Source of the DNA: Pseudomaricurvus hydrocarbonicus
GTDB taxonomy: Bacteria; Pseudomonadota; Gammaproteobacteria; Pseudomonadales; Cellvibrionaceae
Assembly: GCF_011602365.1 (NCBI RefSeq)
Contig: NZ_JAAONZ010000022.1
Location: 19,481-83,480 of the forward strand
DNA length: 64,000 nt
Direction of reading: 5' to 3'
Part shown: one piece after another, positions 19,686-28,952 of the stretch
How positions within the stretch are numbered: position 1 is the first letter of the stretch
Layout of the letters: each line of letters opens with the position of its first letter
The notes under the pieces: model-generated
Told to the model about the DNA's origin: nothing
What the model saw: the letters and a program-made list of their open reading frames with translations, nothing else
Databases searched by the model: none
Program-made: the position numbers and the translations under genes

Positions 19686-21035
19686 TCAGTTGTGCGACAG
19701 CCGATTGCGGTTGTGCGACAAGAACTGGATCGTACACCAGCCCAAGCTGACGCCACGGGCAACATTAAACAGGGTAAACGCTATCCACAATCCGTTATTG
19801 TGCAGGGCCTGAGTGGCCCACCAAACGGGGAAAAACACCAACACACAACAACCCAGCATGGCGTTTTGCATTGTTTTGGTGCGTCCAGTGCCGATAAAAA
19901 TACCGTCCAGCCAAAATGCCCAGACACAGGCCAGGGGCAACACAATAACCCAATGATAAAATTCCGACAATATCTGCGCGACAGCCGCAATATCGGTAAA
20001 TACCGGGATAATCAGGGTTTGTCCCAGGCTAAAGCTGAGCGACATGGCCATCGCGATCAACACACTCCAAAACCCGGTGGTGACCACAATCGCTTCCAGT
20101 CGCTGCGGGTTTTGTGCTCCGACGGCGTCACCTGCCAGCGCTTCCGAGGCGTGCGCAATGCCGTCGAGGCTGTAGGACGTGAGCATCAGCAATTGGAAAA
20201 TAATGGCGTTGGCGGCGAGGATGTCGTCACCCATTTGAGCCCCTTGGGCAGTAAAAAACGCGAAGGTCAGCAGCAAACAGAGGGTGCGAATGAACAAGTG
20301 GCGATTGATGGACAGCAGTTCCCGGTAGTCGTCGAGGTTGCAGGACAGGTAACGTGTAAACCGCCGGATCAGGGATGGGCTTGCGCGCAAGGCACAGCCT
20401 GCGGCGAGGACAAATCCCAGTGTGTCAGCGCACACGGTGGCCAGGGCGGCGCCATCGCTGTTGAGCTTCAGCCCCCAGATGAACACCATGTCGAGAATCA
20501 CGTTGACCAGGTTGGTGGCGACCATCACCAACAGCGGCACGCGGGTATTCTGGCGCCCGATAAACCAGCCGAGTATGACCATGGTGGTCAGCACGAACGG
20601 GGCACTGAGCAGGCGAATGTGGCTGTAACTGCGGGCTAGGGCTTCGGTGCTGGCCGAAGGTTCCATCCAGGTTAATGCGGTGTTGATGAGGGGCGTGCGA
20701 AACATCACCAACAGCAGCCCAAGCGCCAGCGCCAGCACGCCACTGCGCACCAACAGAGAGGCCATGGCGTGTTCATCGGGCTGCTTTTGGGCGCGGTGCT
20801 GGCCCTGTGCGCGAGCCGCTAAACTGGTGGTTCCCATGCGCAGAAAACCCATCGCCCAAAATACAATGGATAACAGGCTGGCACCCAATGCGACGGCACT
20901 GAGGTACACGGGGGAAGGCAAGTGGCCCAGAATCGCGGTGTCCACCAACCCCAGCAAAGGCACGGAAATATTACTTAATATCATGGGCCACGCCAGGGCC
21001 AGAACCGATTTATGGGGTAACTTGCGGAAATTCAT
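19686..21035 (-). CDS. MATE-family efflux protein (DinF-like)
   Basis: 449 residues with about 12 hydrophobic segments in two similar halves, the MATE multidrug/toxin extrusion fold. The start MNFRKLPHKSVLALAWPMIL leads straight into TM1 with the family-typical LAWPMILSNISVPLLGLVDTA. The conserved GLVDTAILGHL suits the DinF subgroup. An upstream in-frame extension to 21158 is unlikely. Substrate unknown. No operon partner: it is divergent from the cytochrome oxidase operon and convergent with nothing close (160 bp to the hypothetical gene behind it). Confidence 0.9.
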   Translation of the reverse strand: MNFRKLPHKSVLALAWPMILSNISVPLLGLVDTAILGHLPSPVYLSAVALGASLLSIVFWAMGFLRMGTTSLAARAQGQHRAQKQPDEHAMASLLVRSGVLALALGLLLVMFRTPLINTALTWMEPSASTEALARSYSHIRLLSAPFVLTTMVILGWFIGRQNTRVPLLVMVATNLVNVILDMVFIWGLKLNSDGAALATVCADTLGFVLAAGCALRASPSLIRRFTRYLSCNLDDYRELLSINRHLFIRTLCLLLTFAFFTAQGAQMGDDILAANAIIFQLLMLTSYSLDGIAHASEALAGDAVGAQNPQRLEAIVVTTGFWSVLIAMAMSLSFSLGQTLIIPVFTDIAAVAQILSEFYHWVIVLPLACVWAFWLDGIFIGTGRTKTMQNAMLGCCVLVFFPVWWATQALHNNGLWIAFTLFNVARGVSLGWCTIQFLSHNRNRLSHN

Positions 21036-21439
21036 GTCGCGTAACTTTGTCAGGAGGGCGGCAGCGTATTGTACTGAAATCTTCGCTAAGCAACTGAATT
21101 CAACAGAAATAATTAGAATTGTACAAAAAGTGGACAGAGCGAATCGAAATAAAAACATTGACTCTTGTTCACCGCTATGACTAACCTAAGGACGTTGTAG
21201 TTGCGACAATTTGCCGCATTTTTTGTTGGATGTACCTCCTGGACGTCGACAGTGTTGCTGGTATTCCCCGCTGTAAAAAAGCAGGTCGCGCTAGATGTAT
21301 CAGTGTGAAAGGTTTTCCTGTGCCTTGATGCAAACAAGACAATTCGATAATGCCCAGGTGCCTGCGGTTGGGATTTGACCGCGTACACCAGCTCTCGTAG
21401 TAGAAGATAAAAACAATAGCTACACGGAGATGAAAGGCG
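21036..21439. other. Divergent promoter region between MATE gene and cox operon
   Basis: 404 bp without a gene. A TTGACT at 21158-21163 could be a -35 element for the oxidase operon, with no clear -10 at the right distance. The stretch 21090-21160 is AT-rich. No terminator or repeated operator is obvious. Confidence 0.5.
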
Positions 21440-22603
21440 ATGTTTATAAGAGAGAGACGGCTGTTCGCCTGTCTGCTTGTTCTCGTGACGGGGCTGGGAT
21501 CCTCTGCCCTGGCTCTGGCTGATGAAATGGCTGAAGGTGTGGAGCGCTGGGGAGTCAATATGACCCAGGGTGTGACTCCCGTCAGTCGGGATGTTTACGG
21601 CCTCCACATGGATATTTTCTGGTGGTGCGTCGGCATTGGTGTCGTGGTCTTTGGGGTGATGTTCTACACCATGATCGTGCACCGCAAATCCAATGGCGCC
21701 AAGGCGTCCAATTTTCATGAAAGTACCACGCTGGAAATCCTCTGGACGGTGGTGCCCTTTCTGATCCTGATTGTGATGGCCATTCCGGCCACCAGTTCTC
21801 TGCTGAAAATCTACGACACTGACGAAGCCGACATGGACATCATGATCACCGGCTATCAGTGGAAATGGAAATACGAGTATCTGGGGCAGGAGGTCAGTTT
21901 CTTCAGTAACCTCAATACCCCGCTTGATCAGATTCAAAACCGCGCCCCCAAGGGACCCAATTACCTGCTGGAAGTGGATGAACCGCTGGTCATCCCGGTG
22001 AAGAAAAAGGTTCGTTTTCTGATCACCGCCAACGATGTGATTCACGCCTGGTGGGTGCCGGATCTGGCGGTCAAGCGCGATGCGGTGCCCGGCTATGTGA
22101 ATGAATCCTGGGCGTACGTGGACGAGCCCGGTATCTATCGCGGCCAGTGTGCAGAATTGTGCGGTAAAGACCACGGTTTCATGCCGATCGTGGTCAAAGC
22201 CCTGCCGCAGGACGAATACGATCAATGGCTTGACGAAAAACGCGAAGCCGCCGCCGCCATCAAGGCGCTGACCGAGAAAACCTTCGAGTTTGATGAGCTC
22301 TACGCTCAGGGAGAAAAAATCTACAACTCGGTCTGTGCTGCGTGTCACCAGCCTGGTGGTGCCGGCATTCCCGGTACCTTTCCGGCGATCAAAGGCAGCC
22401 CGATTGCTACCGGCCCGATGCAGGCGCATCTGGAGATGGTGGTTCACGGCAGCAGCAAGAACCCCGCGATGCAGGCCTACGGTCCCCAGATTTCCGAAGT
22501 GGACATCGCCAGTGTCATTACCTATCAACGCAACGCGTTTGGCAACAACATGGGCGACTCCGTTCAGCCCATTGATGTGCTCAAATTCAAACAAGGCAAA
22601 TAG
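21440..22603 (+). CDS. coxB: Cytochrome c oxidase subunit II with fused cytochrome c domain
   Basis: 387 residues. Signal peptide and two TM helices (about 5-28 and 56-80), then the periplasmic cupredoxin CuA domain with H202 (IHAWW), C237, C241, H245 and M248 (GQCAELCGKDHGFMP). A C-terminal monohaem cytochrome c domain follows, with CAACH at 299-303 and a methionine-containing distal segment. The extra haem domain makes this a caa3-type subunit II that can accept electrons through its own cytochrome. First gene of the coxBA-ctaG-coxC operon, 12 bp before coxA. Confidence 0.97.
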   Translation: MFIRERRLFACLLVLVTGLGSSALALADEMAEGVERWGVNMTQGVTPVSRDVYGLHMDIFWWCVGIGVVVFGVMFYTMIVHRKSNGAKASNFHESTTLEILWTVVPFLILIVMAIPATSSLLKIYDTDEADMDIMITGYQWKWKYEYLGQEVSFFSNLNTPLDQIQNRAPKGPNYLLEVDEPLVIPVKKKVRFLITANDVIHAWWVPDLAVKRDAVPGYVNESWAYVDEPGIYRGQCAELCGKDHGFMPIVVKALPQDEYDQWLDEKREAAAAIKALTEKTFEFDELYAQGEKIYNSVCAACHQPGGAGIPGTFPAIKGSPIATGPMQAHLEMVVHGSSKNPAMQAYGPQISEVDIASVITYQRNAFGNNMGDSVQPIDVLKFKQGK

Positions 22604-22615
22604 GGAGGGTAAACA

Positions 22616-24166
22616 ATGGCTCACGGTCCTGCGAAAGGTATAAGCCGGTGGTTGTTTACCACCAACCACAAAGATATTGGCACCATGTATCTGTGGTTCA
22701 GTTTTGCGATGTTTTTATTGGGTGGCGTTTTTGCGCTGGTCATTCGCGCGGAATTGTTTGAACCGGGTCTGCAGATTGTCGAACCGGCATTTTTTAATCA
22801 GATGACCACCATGCATGGCCTGGTGATGGTGTTCGGGGCGGTGATGCCGGCCTTTGTGGGGCTGGCCAACTGGCTGATCCCGATGATGATTGGCGCACCG
22901 GACATGGCGTTGCCGCGGATGAATAACTGGAGTTTCTGGATTCTGCCGTTTGCGTTTGCCATGCTCGCCTCCACGCTGTTGATGGAGGGCGGGGCGCCCA
23001 ACTTCGGCTGGACTTTCTACGCGCCATTGTCCACCACCTACGCGCCGCCGAGTGTGACCTTCTTTATTTTTGCGGTGCACATCATGGGGGCCAGTTCGAT
23101 CATGGGGGCGATTAATATCATCGCCACCATTCTGAATATGCGCGCTCCGGGCATGACGCTGATGAAAATGCCGCTGTTTGTCTGGACCTGGTTGATTACC
23201 GCCTATCTGTTGATTGCGGTGATGCCGGTACTGGCGGGTGTGGTCACCATGATGTTGATGGACATCCACTTCAACACCAGTTTCTTTGATGCCGCCGGTG
23301 GCGGTGATCCGGTGTTGTTCCAGCATGTGTTCTGGTTCTTTGGTCACCCGGAAGTGTATATCATGATTTTGCCGGCCTTTGGCGTGGTAAGTCAGATCAT
23401 TCCGACCTTTGCCCGTAAACCCCTGTTTGGCTATGCCTCCATGGTGTACGCCACCAGCTCCATCGCGTTTCTGAGTTTCATTGTGTGGGCGCACCACATG
23501 TTCACCGTGGGCATGCCAGTGGCCGGTGAGCTGTTCTTTATGTACGCCACTATGCTGATTGCGGTACCGACGGGGGTGAAGGTGTTCAATTGGATCACCA
23601 CCATGTTCCGCGGTTCCATGACCTTTGAAACCCCCATGCTGTTCTCGGTGGCGTTTGTGATTCTGTTTACCATCGGCGGCTTCTCAGGGCTGATGCTGGC
23701 GATTGCGCCGGCGGATTTCCAGTACCACGACACCTACTTTGTGGTGGCGCACTTTCACTATGTGCTGGTGCCAGGCGCGATCTTCTCGATCACGGCGGCG
23801 GTGTATTACTGGCTGCCAAAGTGGTGCGGCAACATGTACAACGAGACCATGGGCAAGACCCATTTCTGGATGGCGTTTATCGGCCTGAACCTGACCTTCT
23901 TCCCCATGCATTTTGTCGGGTTGGCGGGCATGCCGCGGCGCATTCCGGATTACGCGTTGCAGTTTGCCGACTTCAACATGATCGCCAGCATGGGGGCCTT
24001 CCTGTTTGGTGCGGCCCAGATTCTGTTTTTGTTTAATGTGATTGCCACCATTCGCGGCGGTAAAAAGGCCACCGATGAAGTGTGGGAAAACCCGGAGGGT
24101 CTGGAGTGGACGGTACCGTCTCCAGCCCCCTACCACACTTTTTCTGTGCCACCGGAAGTGAAGTAG
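22616..24166 (+). CDS. coxA: Cytochrome c oxidase subunit I
   Basis: 516 residues, 12 TM helices. It holds haem a and the haem a3-CuB active site of the proton-pumping aa3 oxidase. Landmarks: the early haem a ligand in MTTMHGLVMVFGA; WFFGHPEVYIMILPAFG with the CuB histidine and cross-linked tyrosine; the CuB His pair in WAHHMFTVG; and HDTYFVVAHFHYVL with the haem ligands. A good GGAGGGT ribosome site lies in the 12-bp gap after coxB. Confidence 0.98.
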   Translation: MAHGPAKGISRWLFTTNHKDIGTMYLWFSFAMFLLGGVFALVIRAELFEPGLQIVEPAFFNQMTTMHGLVMVFGAVMPAFVGLANWLIPMMIGAPDMALPRMNNWSFWILPFAFAMLASTLLMEGGAPNFGWTFYAPLSTTYAPPSVTFFIFAVHIMGASSIMGAINIIATILNMRAPGMTLMKMPLFVWTWLITAYLLIAVMPVLAGVVTMMLMDIHFNTSFFDAAGGGDPVLFQHVFWFFGHPEVYIMILPAFGVVSQIIPTFARKPLFGYASMVYATSSIAFLSFIVWAHHMFTVGMPVAGELFFMYATMLIAVPTGVKVFNWITTMFRGSMTFETPMLFSVAFVILFTIGGFSGLMLAIAPADFQYHDTYFVVAHFHYVLVPGAIFSITAAVYYWLPKWCGNMYNETMGKTHFWMAFIGLNLTFFPMHFVGLAGMPRRIPDYALQFADFNMIASMGAFLFGAAQILFLFNVIATIRGGKKATDEVWENPEGLEWTVPSPAPYHTFSVPPEVK

Positions 24167-24317
24167 TCATCGACTGCCTCCACTGGCAGCAACGCCTGCC
24201 AAACGGGAAGCACTGCAAAAGTTTAACGTGGCGCCAGAATTGTAAGCACGATAAAAAGCTCAAAGCACGGTAAAAGTTGATAGAACTGAAATAACGGAAA
24301 GAGTGGCGGCAGGTGTT

Positions 24318-24965
24318 ATGACGGACTCAACGCAAAATTCAACGCGGATCATCACCCTCAAATTGTTGGCTGTGGTGGTGGCCATGTTTGTGTTTGCGAT
24401 TTACGTCATGCCGCCGCTGTATAACCTGTTTTGTGATATCACCGGATTGAACGGCAAAACCGGCGGCCGTTACCAGCCGACCGAGATTGTTGTCGACACC
24501 AGCCGACAGGTGACGGTTCAGTTTCTGGCAACCAACAACGAAAACATGCCGTGGCGTTTTCAGCCGGTATTGCAAAGTGTCAAAGTGCATCCGGGTGAAG
24601 AAGTGGAAATTCGCTACTACGCGCAAAACCCGACCAGCAGAGATATGGTGGCCCAGGCGGTTCCCAGTTTGGTGCCCTTTAAAGCCACGGATTATTTTCA
24701 CAAAACCGAATGTTTTTGCTTTAACCAGCAGCCGTTGGCCGCTGGCAGCAGTGCTGAATTGCCATTGCGGTTTATTGTCGACCAGGACATTCCCGATCAA
24801 CTGCACACGATCACCTTGTCCTATACGCTGTTTGATATCACTGGCAAGTTTGGCGCTGATGAAGGAGCCGTGTCCGCGCTTGTTGAGCCGGATACAGCCA
24901 CCGTCGAGAACACCGCATTAGCGATGAACAGGTTTGCAAACGAGCCAGCTGTTTCTGGTTTGTAG
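24318..24965 (+). CDS. ctaG: Cytochrome c oxidase assembly protein CtaG/Cox11
   Basis: 215 residues. Membrane-anchored copper chaperone that inserts CuB into subunit I. One N-terminal TM (about 13-37) is followed by a periplasmic Ig-like domain with the copper-binding CFCF motif (C132, C134 in TECFCFNQQ). ATG at 24318 is chosen; a GTG 15 bp upstream (24303) after GGAAAGA is the alternative. It lies between coxA and coxC, the common order. The 151-bp coxA-ctaG gap has no terminator. Confidence 0.95.
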   Translation: MTDSTQNSTRIITLKLLAVVVAMFVFAIYVMPPLYNLFCDITGLNGKTGGRYQPTEIVVDTSRQVTVQFLATNNENMPWRFQPVLQSVKVHPGEEVEIRYYAQNPTSRDMVAQAVPSLVPFKATDYFHKTECFCFNQQPLAAGSSAELPLRFIVDQDIPDQLHTITLSYTLFDITGKFGADEGAVSALVEPDTATVENTALAMNRFANEPAVSGL

Positions 24966-25039
24966 TTTGTTTTTTAAATAGAGAGTCATGGAATTTAACC
25001 GCAAGAACACCCAATAAAAACGTAAGGCGGGGTAGCAAC

Positions 25040-25957
25040 ATGTCAAGTGAAGGAAGTTATTACGTACCAGCGCAAAGTAAGCTGCCGATCTTTGCATCGC
25101 TGGGGCTGTTTTTAACCGTGTTTGGTGCCGCTAATTGGCTCAATGGAAACGACACGGGACCCACTATTTTATTTTGTGGCGGTTTGCTTTTCGCGTTTGT
25201 ATTGTGGCAGTGGTTTTCTGCCGTCATCACTGAAAATCTTCAGGGTATGAACAGCGACCAGCTAAAGCGTTCTTACGTCTGGGGCATGGGCTGGTTTATT
25301 TTCAGTGAAGTGATGTTTTTTGCCGCCTTTTTTGGGGCACTGTTTTACATCCGCAACTTTGCCATTCCCTGGTTGGGGGGCGAAGGCGACAAAGGCATTG
25401 CCAATGAATTTTTATGGCAGGGCTTTGAGGCAACCTGGCCGTTGATGACCACGCCGGACATGGCGGTAAACGGCGATGCCGCCAAGGTATTGGGGCCAGA
25501 ACAAAGTATGAGCTTTGGCACCGTTGACTCTATTTGGAGCTGGCTGCCGTTCTGGAATACGATGGTGTTGATGACGTCTTCCGTGACGGTGCACATGGCG
25601 CATTCTGCACTGAAAAATGCCAACCGCAAAGGCTTTAACATTTGGCTGGGGATAACAGTCGCGCTGGGTTTTATCTTTTTGGTGTTGCAGGTAGAAGAAT
25701 ACATGGAGGCCTATTTGCATATGGGCTTAACCTTGGAGAGCGGTGCTTATGGCACCACCTTCTTTATGTTGACCGGGTTCCACGGCGCGCACGTGACTTT
25801 GGGCACCTTTATGTTGCTGGTGATGTTTTTACGTTCGGTCATCAAAGGTCATTTCAAGCACGAAGATTGTTTTGGTTTCGAAGCGGCCAGTTGGTACTGG
25901 CACTTTGTCGACGTCGTGTGGGTTGGCTTATTTATTTTTGTGTACGTGCTGGGATAG
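25040..25957 (+). CDS. coxC: Cytochrome c oxidase subunit III
   Basis: 305 residues with seven hydrophobic segments. Signature segments are WFIFSEVMFFAAFFGALFY, TGFHGAHVTLGTFML and EAASWYWHFVDVVWVGLF with the conserved acidic residues. Subunit III stabilises the catalytic core. Ribosome site AAGGCGGGG upstream. It ends the structural part of the operon and faces the convergent small DUF2909 gene 39 bp away. Confidence 0.97.
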   Translation: MSSEGSYYVPAQSKLPIFASLGLFLTVFGAANWLNGNDTGPTILFCGGLLFAFVLWQWFSAVITENLQGMNSDQLKRSYVWGMGWFIFSEVMFFAAFFGALFYIRNFAIPWLGGEGDKGIANEFLWQGFEATWPLMTTPDMAVNGDAAKVLGPEQSMSFGTVDSIWSWLPFWNTMVLMTSSVTVHMAHSALKNANRKGFNIWLGITVALGFIFLVLQVEEYMEAYLHMGLTLESGAYGTTFFMLTGFHGAHVTLGTFMLLVMFLRSVIKGHFKHEDCFGFEAASWYWHFVDVVWVGLFIFVYVLG

Positions 25958-25996
25958 ATCCCAGTCCTCGTGTTTAAGACGTGTTGGCGTTAACGT

Positions 25997-26239
25997 TTAT
26001 GGGCGGCCCTGCTCTATCATGGGGCCTTTATCCCAGGGAGCTGAACTGCCGAGCTGGCCGGTGGAAAACCCATAAAAAATACACAGTAACAGTAGGCCGG
26101 CGAGGGTGACACGAATACCGAGCGCGTAAAGTGTGCGCTTGGAGCGAGAACCCATATCCTTTAAGAGAAACACCAGGGCACTGCTTAAGCTAATGAGTAC
26201 CGCGATAAATAAAAACACAATAAGTACTTTTAGCCACAT
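25997..26239 (-). CDS. DUF2909-type twin-TM small protein
   Basis: 80 residues with two hydrophobic helices (about 3-26 and 39-61) separated by a basic loop (KDMGSRSKRTLYA). Genes of this type are commonly embedded antiparallel inside oxidase assembly clusters of gammaproteobacteria between coxC and SURF1, as here. The role is unknown, presumably oxidase-related by context. The opposite orientation in an otherwise co-directional operon is typical. Confidence 0.8.
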   Translation of the reverse strand: MWLKVLIVFLFIAVLISLSSALVFLLKDMGSRSKRTLYALGIRVTLAGLLLLCIFYGFSTGQLGSSAPWDKGPMIEQGRP

Positions 26240-26333
26240 GATCAGATTTCCTGTTTGAGTTTATGGTTGCGAGTTACGCATGATTCAGTGACAGTAGCGA
26301 TAGACTCGGCGACTGTGATGTATAAGGTGTAAA

Positions 26334-27122
26334 ATGGAAGCCAAACCCCGGTCTTCAACAAAATTCAGTGTAACACTAAGAATAAACTGGAAGTTACTGC
26401 TTGCCGGGCTGTTTTTACTGCCAATGCTGATTCGCCTGGGGTTTTGGCAATTGGAACGGGGGGAAGAAAAACGGCTTTTGCAAGCGGACATTCAACAGCA
26501 ACAGGCCTTGCCCGCGCTGCCCACACCAGATTTTTCTCAGCTGCAGTCCATCGACCGGTTACGTTATCGGTTCATCGAAACCACCGGTCATTTCGATCCC
26601 AGCCGCTACTGGCTGGTTGACAACAAGGTACTCCAGGGCAAGGTCGGTTACGAAGTGATCGCGCCTTTTGTCGACATTCACGGGGCGGTGTTGCTGGTGA
26701 ACCGGGGCTGGATAGAAGCCCCGCCATTGCGGGAACACTTGCCGGCGGTTACGATCCCCAAAGGTCTGTTGTCGGTGCGCGGGCGGCTCAATCTGGCTGA
26801 GCCCAACAGCATGATTCGCGAAGTCGAACAACAGAGCGACCAGTGGCCAATCCGCATCCAGCAACTGAATATCCCTCGGGCAGAGCAGCAACTGGGGCGC
26901 GAAGTGTTTGACTGGGCGCTGCAGCTCCAGCCCGACTCGCCCGCTGCTTTGACCGTGATGTGGCGGGATGTCAATGTCAGTGTTGCAAAACACCAGGGCT
27001 ATGCGCTGCAGTGGTTTGCCATGTCAGGGGCACTGCTGATTGCGTTGCTGTTTGCCAACACCAACTTGAGTGACATATTTTCCAACAATAATAAAAGCGG
27101 GGCAGTCTTTCATGAACGCTGA
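26334..27122 (+). CDS. SURF1-family oxidase assembly protein
   Basis: 262 residues. N-terminal TM (about 18-36) with the family start LGFWQLERGEEKR, a large periplasmic domain (YWLVDNKVLQGKVGYEVIAPF; GAVLLVNRGWIEAP) and a C-terminal TM (about 225-245, HQGYALQWFAMSGALL). SURF1 helps deliver haem A or stabilise subunit I. The next gene starts inside its last codons (ATG at 27112), indicating translational coupling. Confidence 0.95.
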   Translation: MEAKPRSSTKFSVTLRINWKLLLAGLFLLPMLIRLGFWQLERGEEKRLLQADIQQQQALPALPTPDFSQLQSIDRLRYRFIETTGHFDPSRYWLVDNKVLQGKVGYEVIAPFVDIHGAVLLVNRGWIEAPPLREHLPAVTIPKGLLSVRGRLNLAEPNSMIREVEQQSDQWPIRIQQLNIPRAEQQLGREVFDWALQLQPDSPAALTVMWRDVNVSVAKHQGYALQWFAMSGALLIALLFANTNLSDIFSNNNKSGAVFHER

Positions 27123-27753
27123 AACCAGTACAGATCTCAACTCATCCTCCACCTTTACGCCAAAGGACAAACGCTGGTCGAGCTGGCTGTTGCTGGCAGC
27201 CATTGGTCTGCCGATGGTCATGGCCTATGTGGTGTTCAGCACCGGGGTCGGGATGCCCACCGGGACCGTCAACAAGGGCGATTTGTTGTTGCCGGTCACA
27301 CCGCTCACAGACATCAACATTACCCTGGAAAATGGCCAGCCGCTGGCCTTGCTGGAGGGCAAAAAAAAATGGCGCTGGCTGATTGTTGGAGACAACAATT
27401 GTGCCAAGGCTTGCCAGGAAAATCTCTACCTGTCGCGTCAGGTGCATATACGACTGGGGGATAAAGCGGTGCGGTTGGAGCGACTGTACCTGAACACGGA
27501 CACTGCGTATTCGGCGGACTTTGCACAGCAATTGCGTCAGCAGCACCCGCGCCTGGTCATGGCTCATGTGAATGCCGATGAGTGGCAACAGCTTTTGCAG
27601 CAGAGCAACGCTGCGGACCTGGCTTTGGACGGTACGCATCTGTACGTGGTGGATCAGCAAGGGTTTGCAATGATGACCTATAATGCCAGCCATGAGGGCA
27701 GTGATCTGCTGGATGACATCAAACGCTTGTTGAAATATTCCTACGAAGACTGA
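27112..27753 (+). CDS. Membrane-anchored thioredoxin-like protein of the cox cluster
   Basis: 213 residues: one TM (about 24-42) and a periplasmic thioredoxin-like domain with a CxxxC pair (C97, C101 in GDNNCAKACQ). The spacing matches the copper site of SCO proteins, but I see no SCO-type distal histidine. It overlaps SURF1 by 11 bp and is followed by ctaA. Gammaproteobacterial cox clusters often carry such a conserved gene here. Probably a redox or copper assembly factor; this rests on context and the cysteine pair only. Confidence 0.8.
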   Translation: MNAETSTDLNSSSTFTPKDKRWSSWLLLAAIGLPMVMAYVVFSTGVGMPTGTVNKGDLLLPVTPLTDINITLENGQPLALLEGKKKWRWLIVGDNNCAKACQENLYLSRQVHIRLGDKAVRLERLYLNTDTAYSADFAQQLRQQHPRLVMAHVNADEWQQLLQQSNAADLALDGTHLYVVDQQGFAMMTYNASHEGSDLLDDIKRLLKYSYED

Positions 27754-27763
27754 GGAGGTTGGC

Positions 27764-28900
27764 ATGATGAGTAAACGTCTCAGTCATCGCGGTCGTCTGA
27801 CTTTGCTGGCCTGTGCCCTGGCATTTGTGGTGGTGGCGCTGGGAGCCTTCACCCGCCTGGTGGATGCCGGACTGGGCTGCCCCGATTGGCCCGGCTGTTA
27901 CGGGCACATGACCTGGCCGGAATCGTCGGAAGAAATTCAATCGGCCGAAAGTCTGTTTCCCCACGCGCCGGTGGACACCACCAAAACCTGGCCGGAAATG
28001 GTGCATCGATACTTTGCCGGCAGTCTCGGTCTGGTGATTCTGGCCCTGGCGATGATGGCAACCATAGCGCGGCGCAAAGCCCTTAAATCGTCCGCAACCG
28101 ACCCCAATCACCGGCTGTCTGGGGAGCTGCGTTCCATCCCTGTGGTGTTGCCCTGGTTGACAGTGGGGCTGGTGGTTTTACAAGCCATGTTTGGCATGTG
28201 GACCGTGACGCTCAAGTTATGGCCGCAAGTGGTCACGGCGCATTTACTGGGTGGGTTTGCCACGCTGGCCTTGTTGTGGCTGATGTTTTTAAGACTGCGC
28301 CAGCGCGATCACGGCCTGGCTAAAGCGTCGCTGAACGCAAAAACACTGTCACGTGTGCGAAAGCTGGCGGCACTGGGGTTGGTGTTGGTGGTGTTACAGA
28401 TTGCCCTGGGAGGGTGGACCAGCTCAAATTATGCCGCCCTGGCGTGTATTGATTTACCCACCTGTCATGGCGAATGGCTGCCAACCACGGATTTTGCCCA
28501 GGGGTTTAATTTTACCCAAACGCTGGGCCCCAATTACCTCGGGGGTCTGATGGATAATGAGGCGCGTACGGCGATTCATTTGAGTCACCGTATCGGGGCG
28601 CTGGTGGTAACGCTGGTGGTGGTGTTGCTGTCGGCGGTGTTGTGGCAGACACAAGCGCGCGGTTTGAAACGGTTAGCGCTGTTCACGGTAGGGGTGTTGA
28701 TCGCTCAGGTGACGCTGGGCATGACCAATATTCTGGCGGCCCTGCCGCTGCCCGTAGCGGTTCTGCACAACGCTGTGGGAGCGTTATTGTTATTGACGCT
28801 GGTGACCGTGAACTACCAGCTGTTGCGTCGCTGTGAGGGGCGCGATAACGCCGCGGCCAGATCGAATACGATCAATGCCGAGCGTGCTGTCATGTCTTGA
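27764..28900 (+). CDS. ctaA: Haem A synthase
   Basis: 378 residues, eight TM helices in two homologous four-helix halves. It oxidises the C8 methyl of haem O to make haem A. Landmarks: FTRLVDAGLGCPDWPGCYGH with the paired cysteines of the first extracytoplasmic loop, MVHRYFAGSLG, and the second-half counterparts ACIDLPTCHGEW and IHLSHRIGALVV; later AVLHNAVGALLLL. Two adjacent ATG codons (27764, 27767) follow AGGAGG; the second has the better spacing. Confidence 0.95.
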   Translation: MMSKRLSHRGRLTLLACALAFVVVALGAFTRLVDAGLGCPDWPGCYGHMTWPESSEEIQSAESLFPHAPVDTTKTWPEMVHRYFAGSLGLVILALAMMATIARRKALKSSATDPNHRLSGELRSIPVVLPWLTVGLVVLQAMFGMWTVTLKLWPQVVTAHLLGGFATLALLWLMFLRLRQRDHGLAKASLNAKTLSRVRKLAALGLVLVVLQIALGGWTSSNYAALACIDLPTCHGEWLPTTDFAQGFNFTQTLGPNYLGGLMDNEARTAIHLSHRIGALVVTLVVVLLSAVLWQTQARGLKRLALFTVGVLIAQVTLGMTNILAALPLPVAVLHNAVGALLLLTLVTVNYQLLRRCEGRDNAAARSNTINAERAVMS

Positions 28901-28952
28901 CTGTCATGAATGATTAGTTGTTATCAATTAACCGAAACGGGAGAGAACAACC

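Noticed and set aside
21158..21186. Sigma-70 promoter for the cox operon at TTGACT
   Set aside because: No acceptable -10 at 16-18 bp (CTAACC or TAACCT only), so it is noted in the intergenic entry but not called as a promoter.
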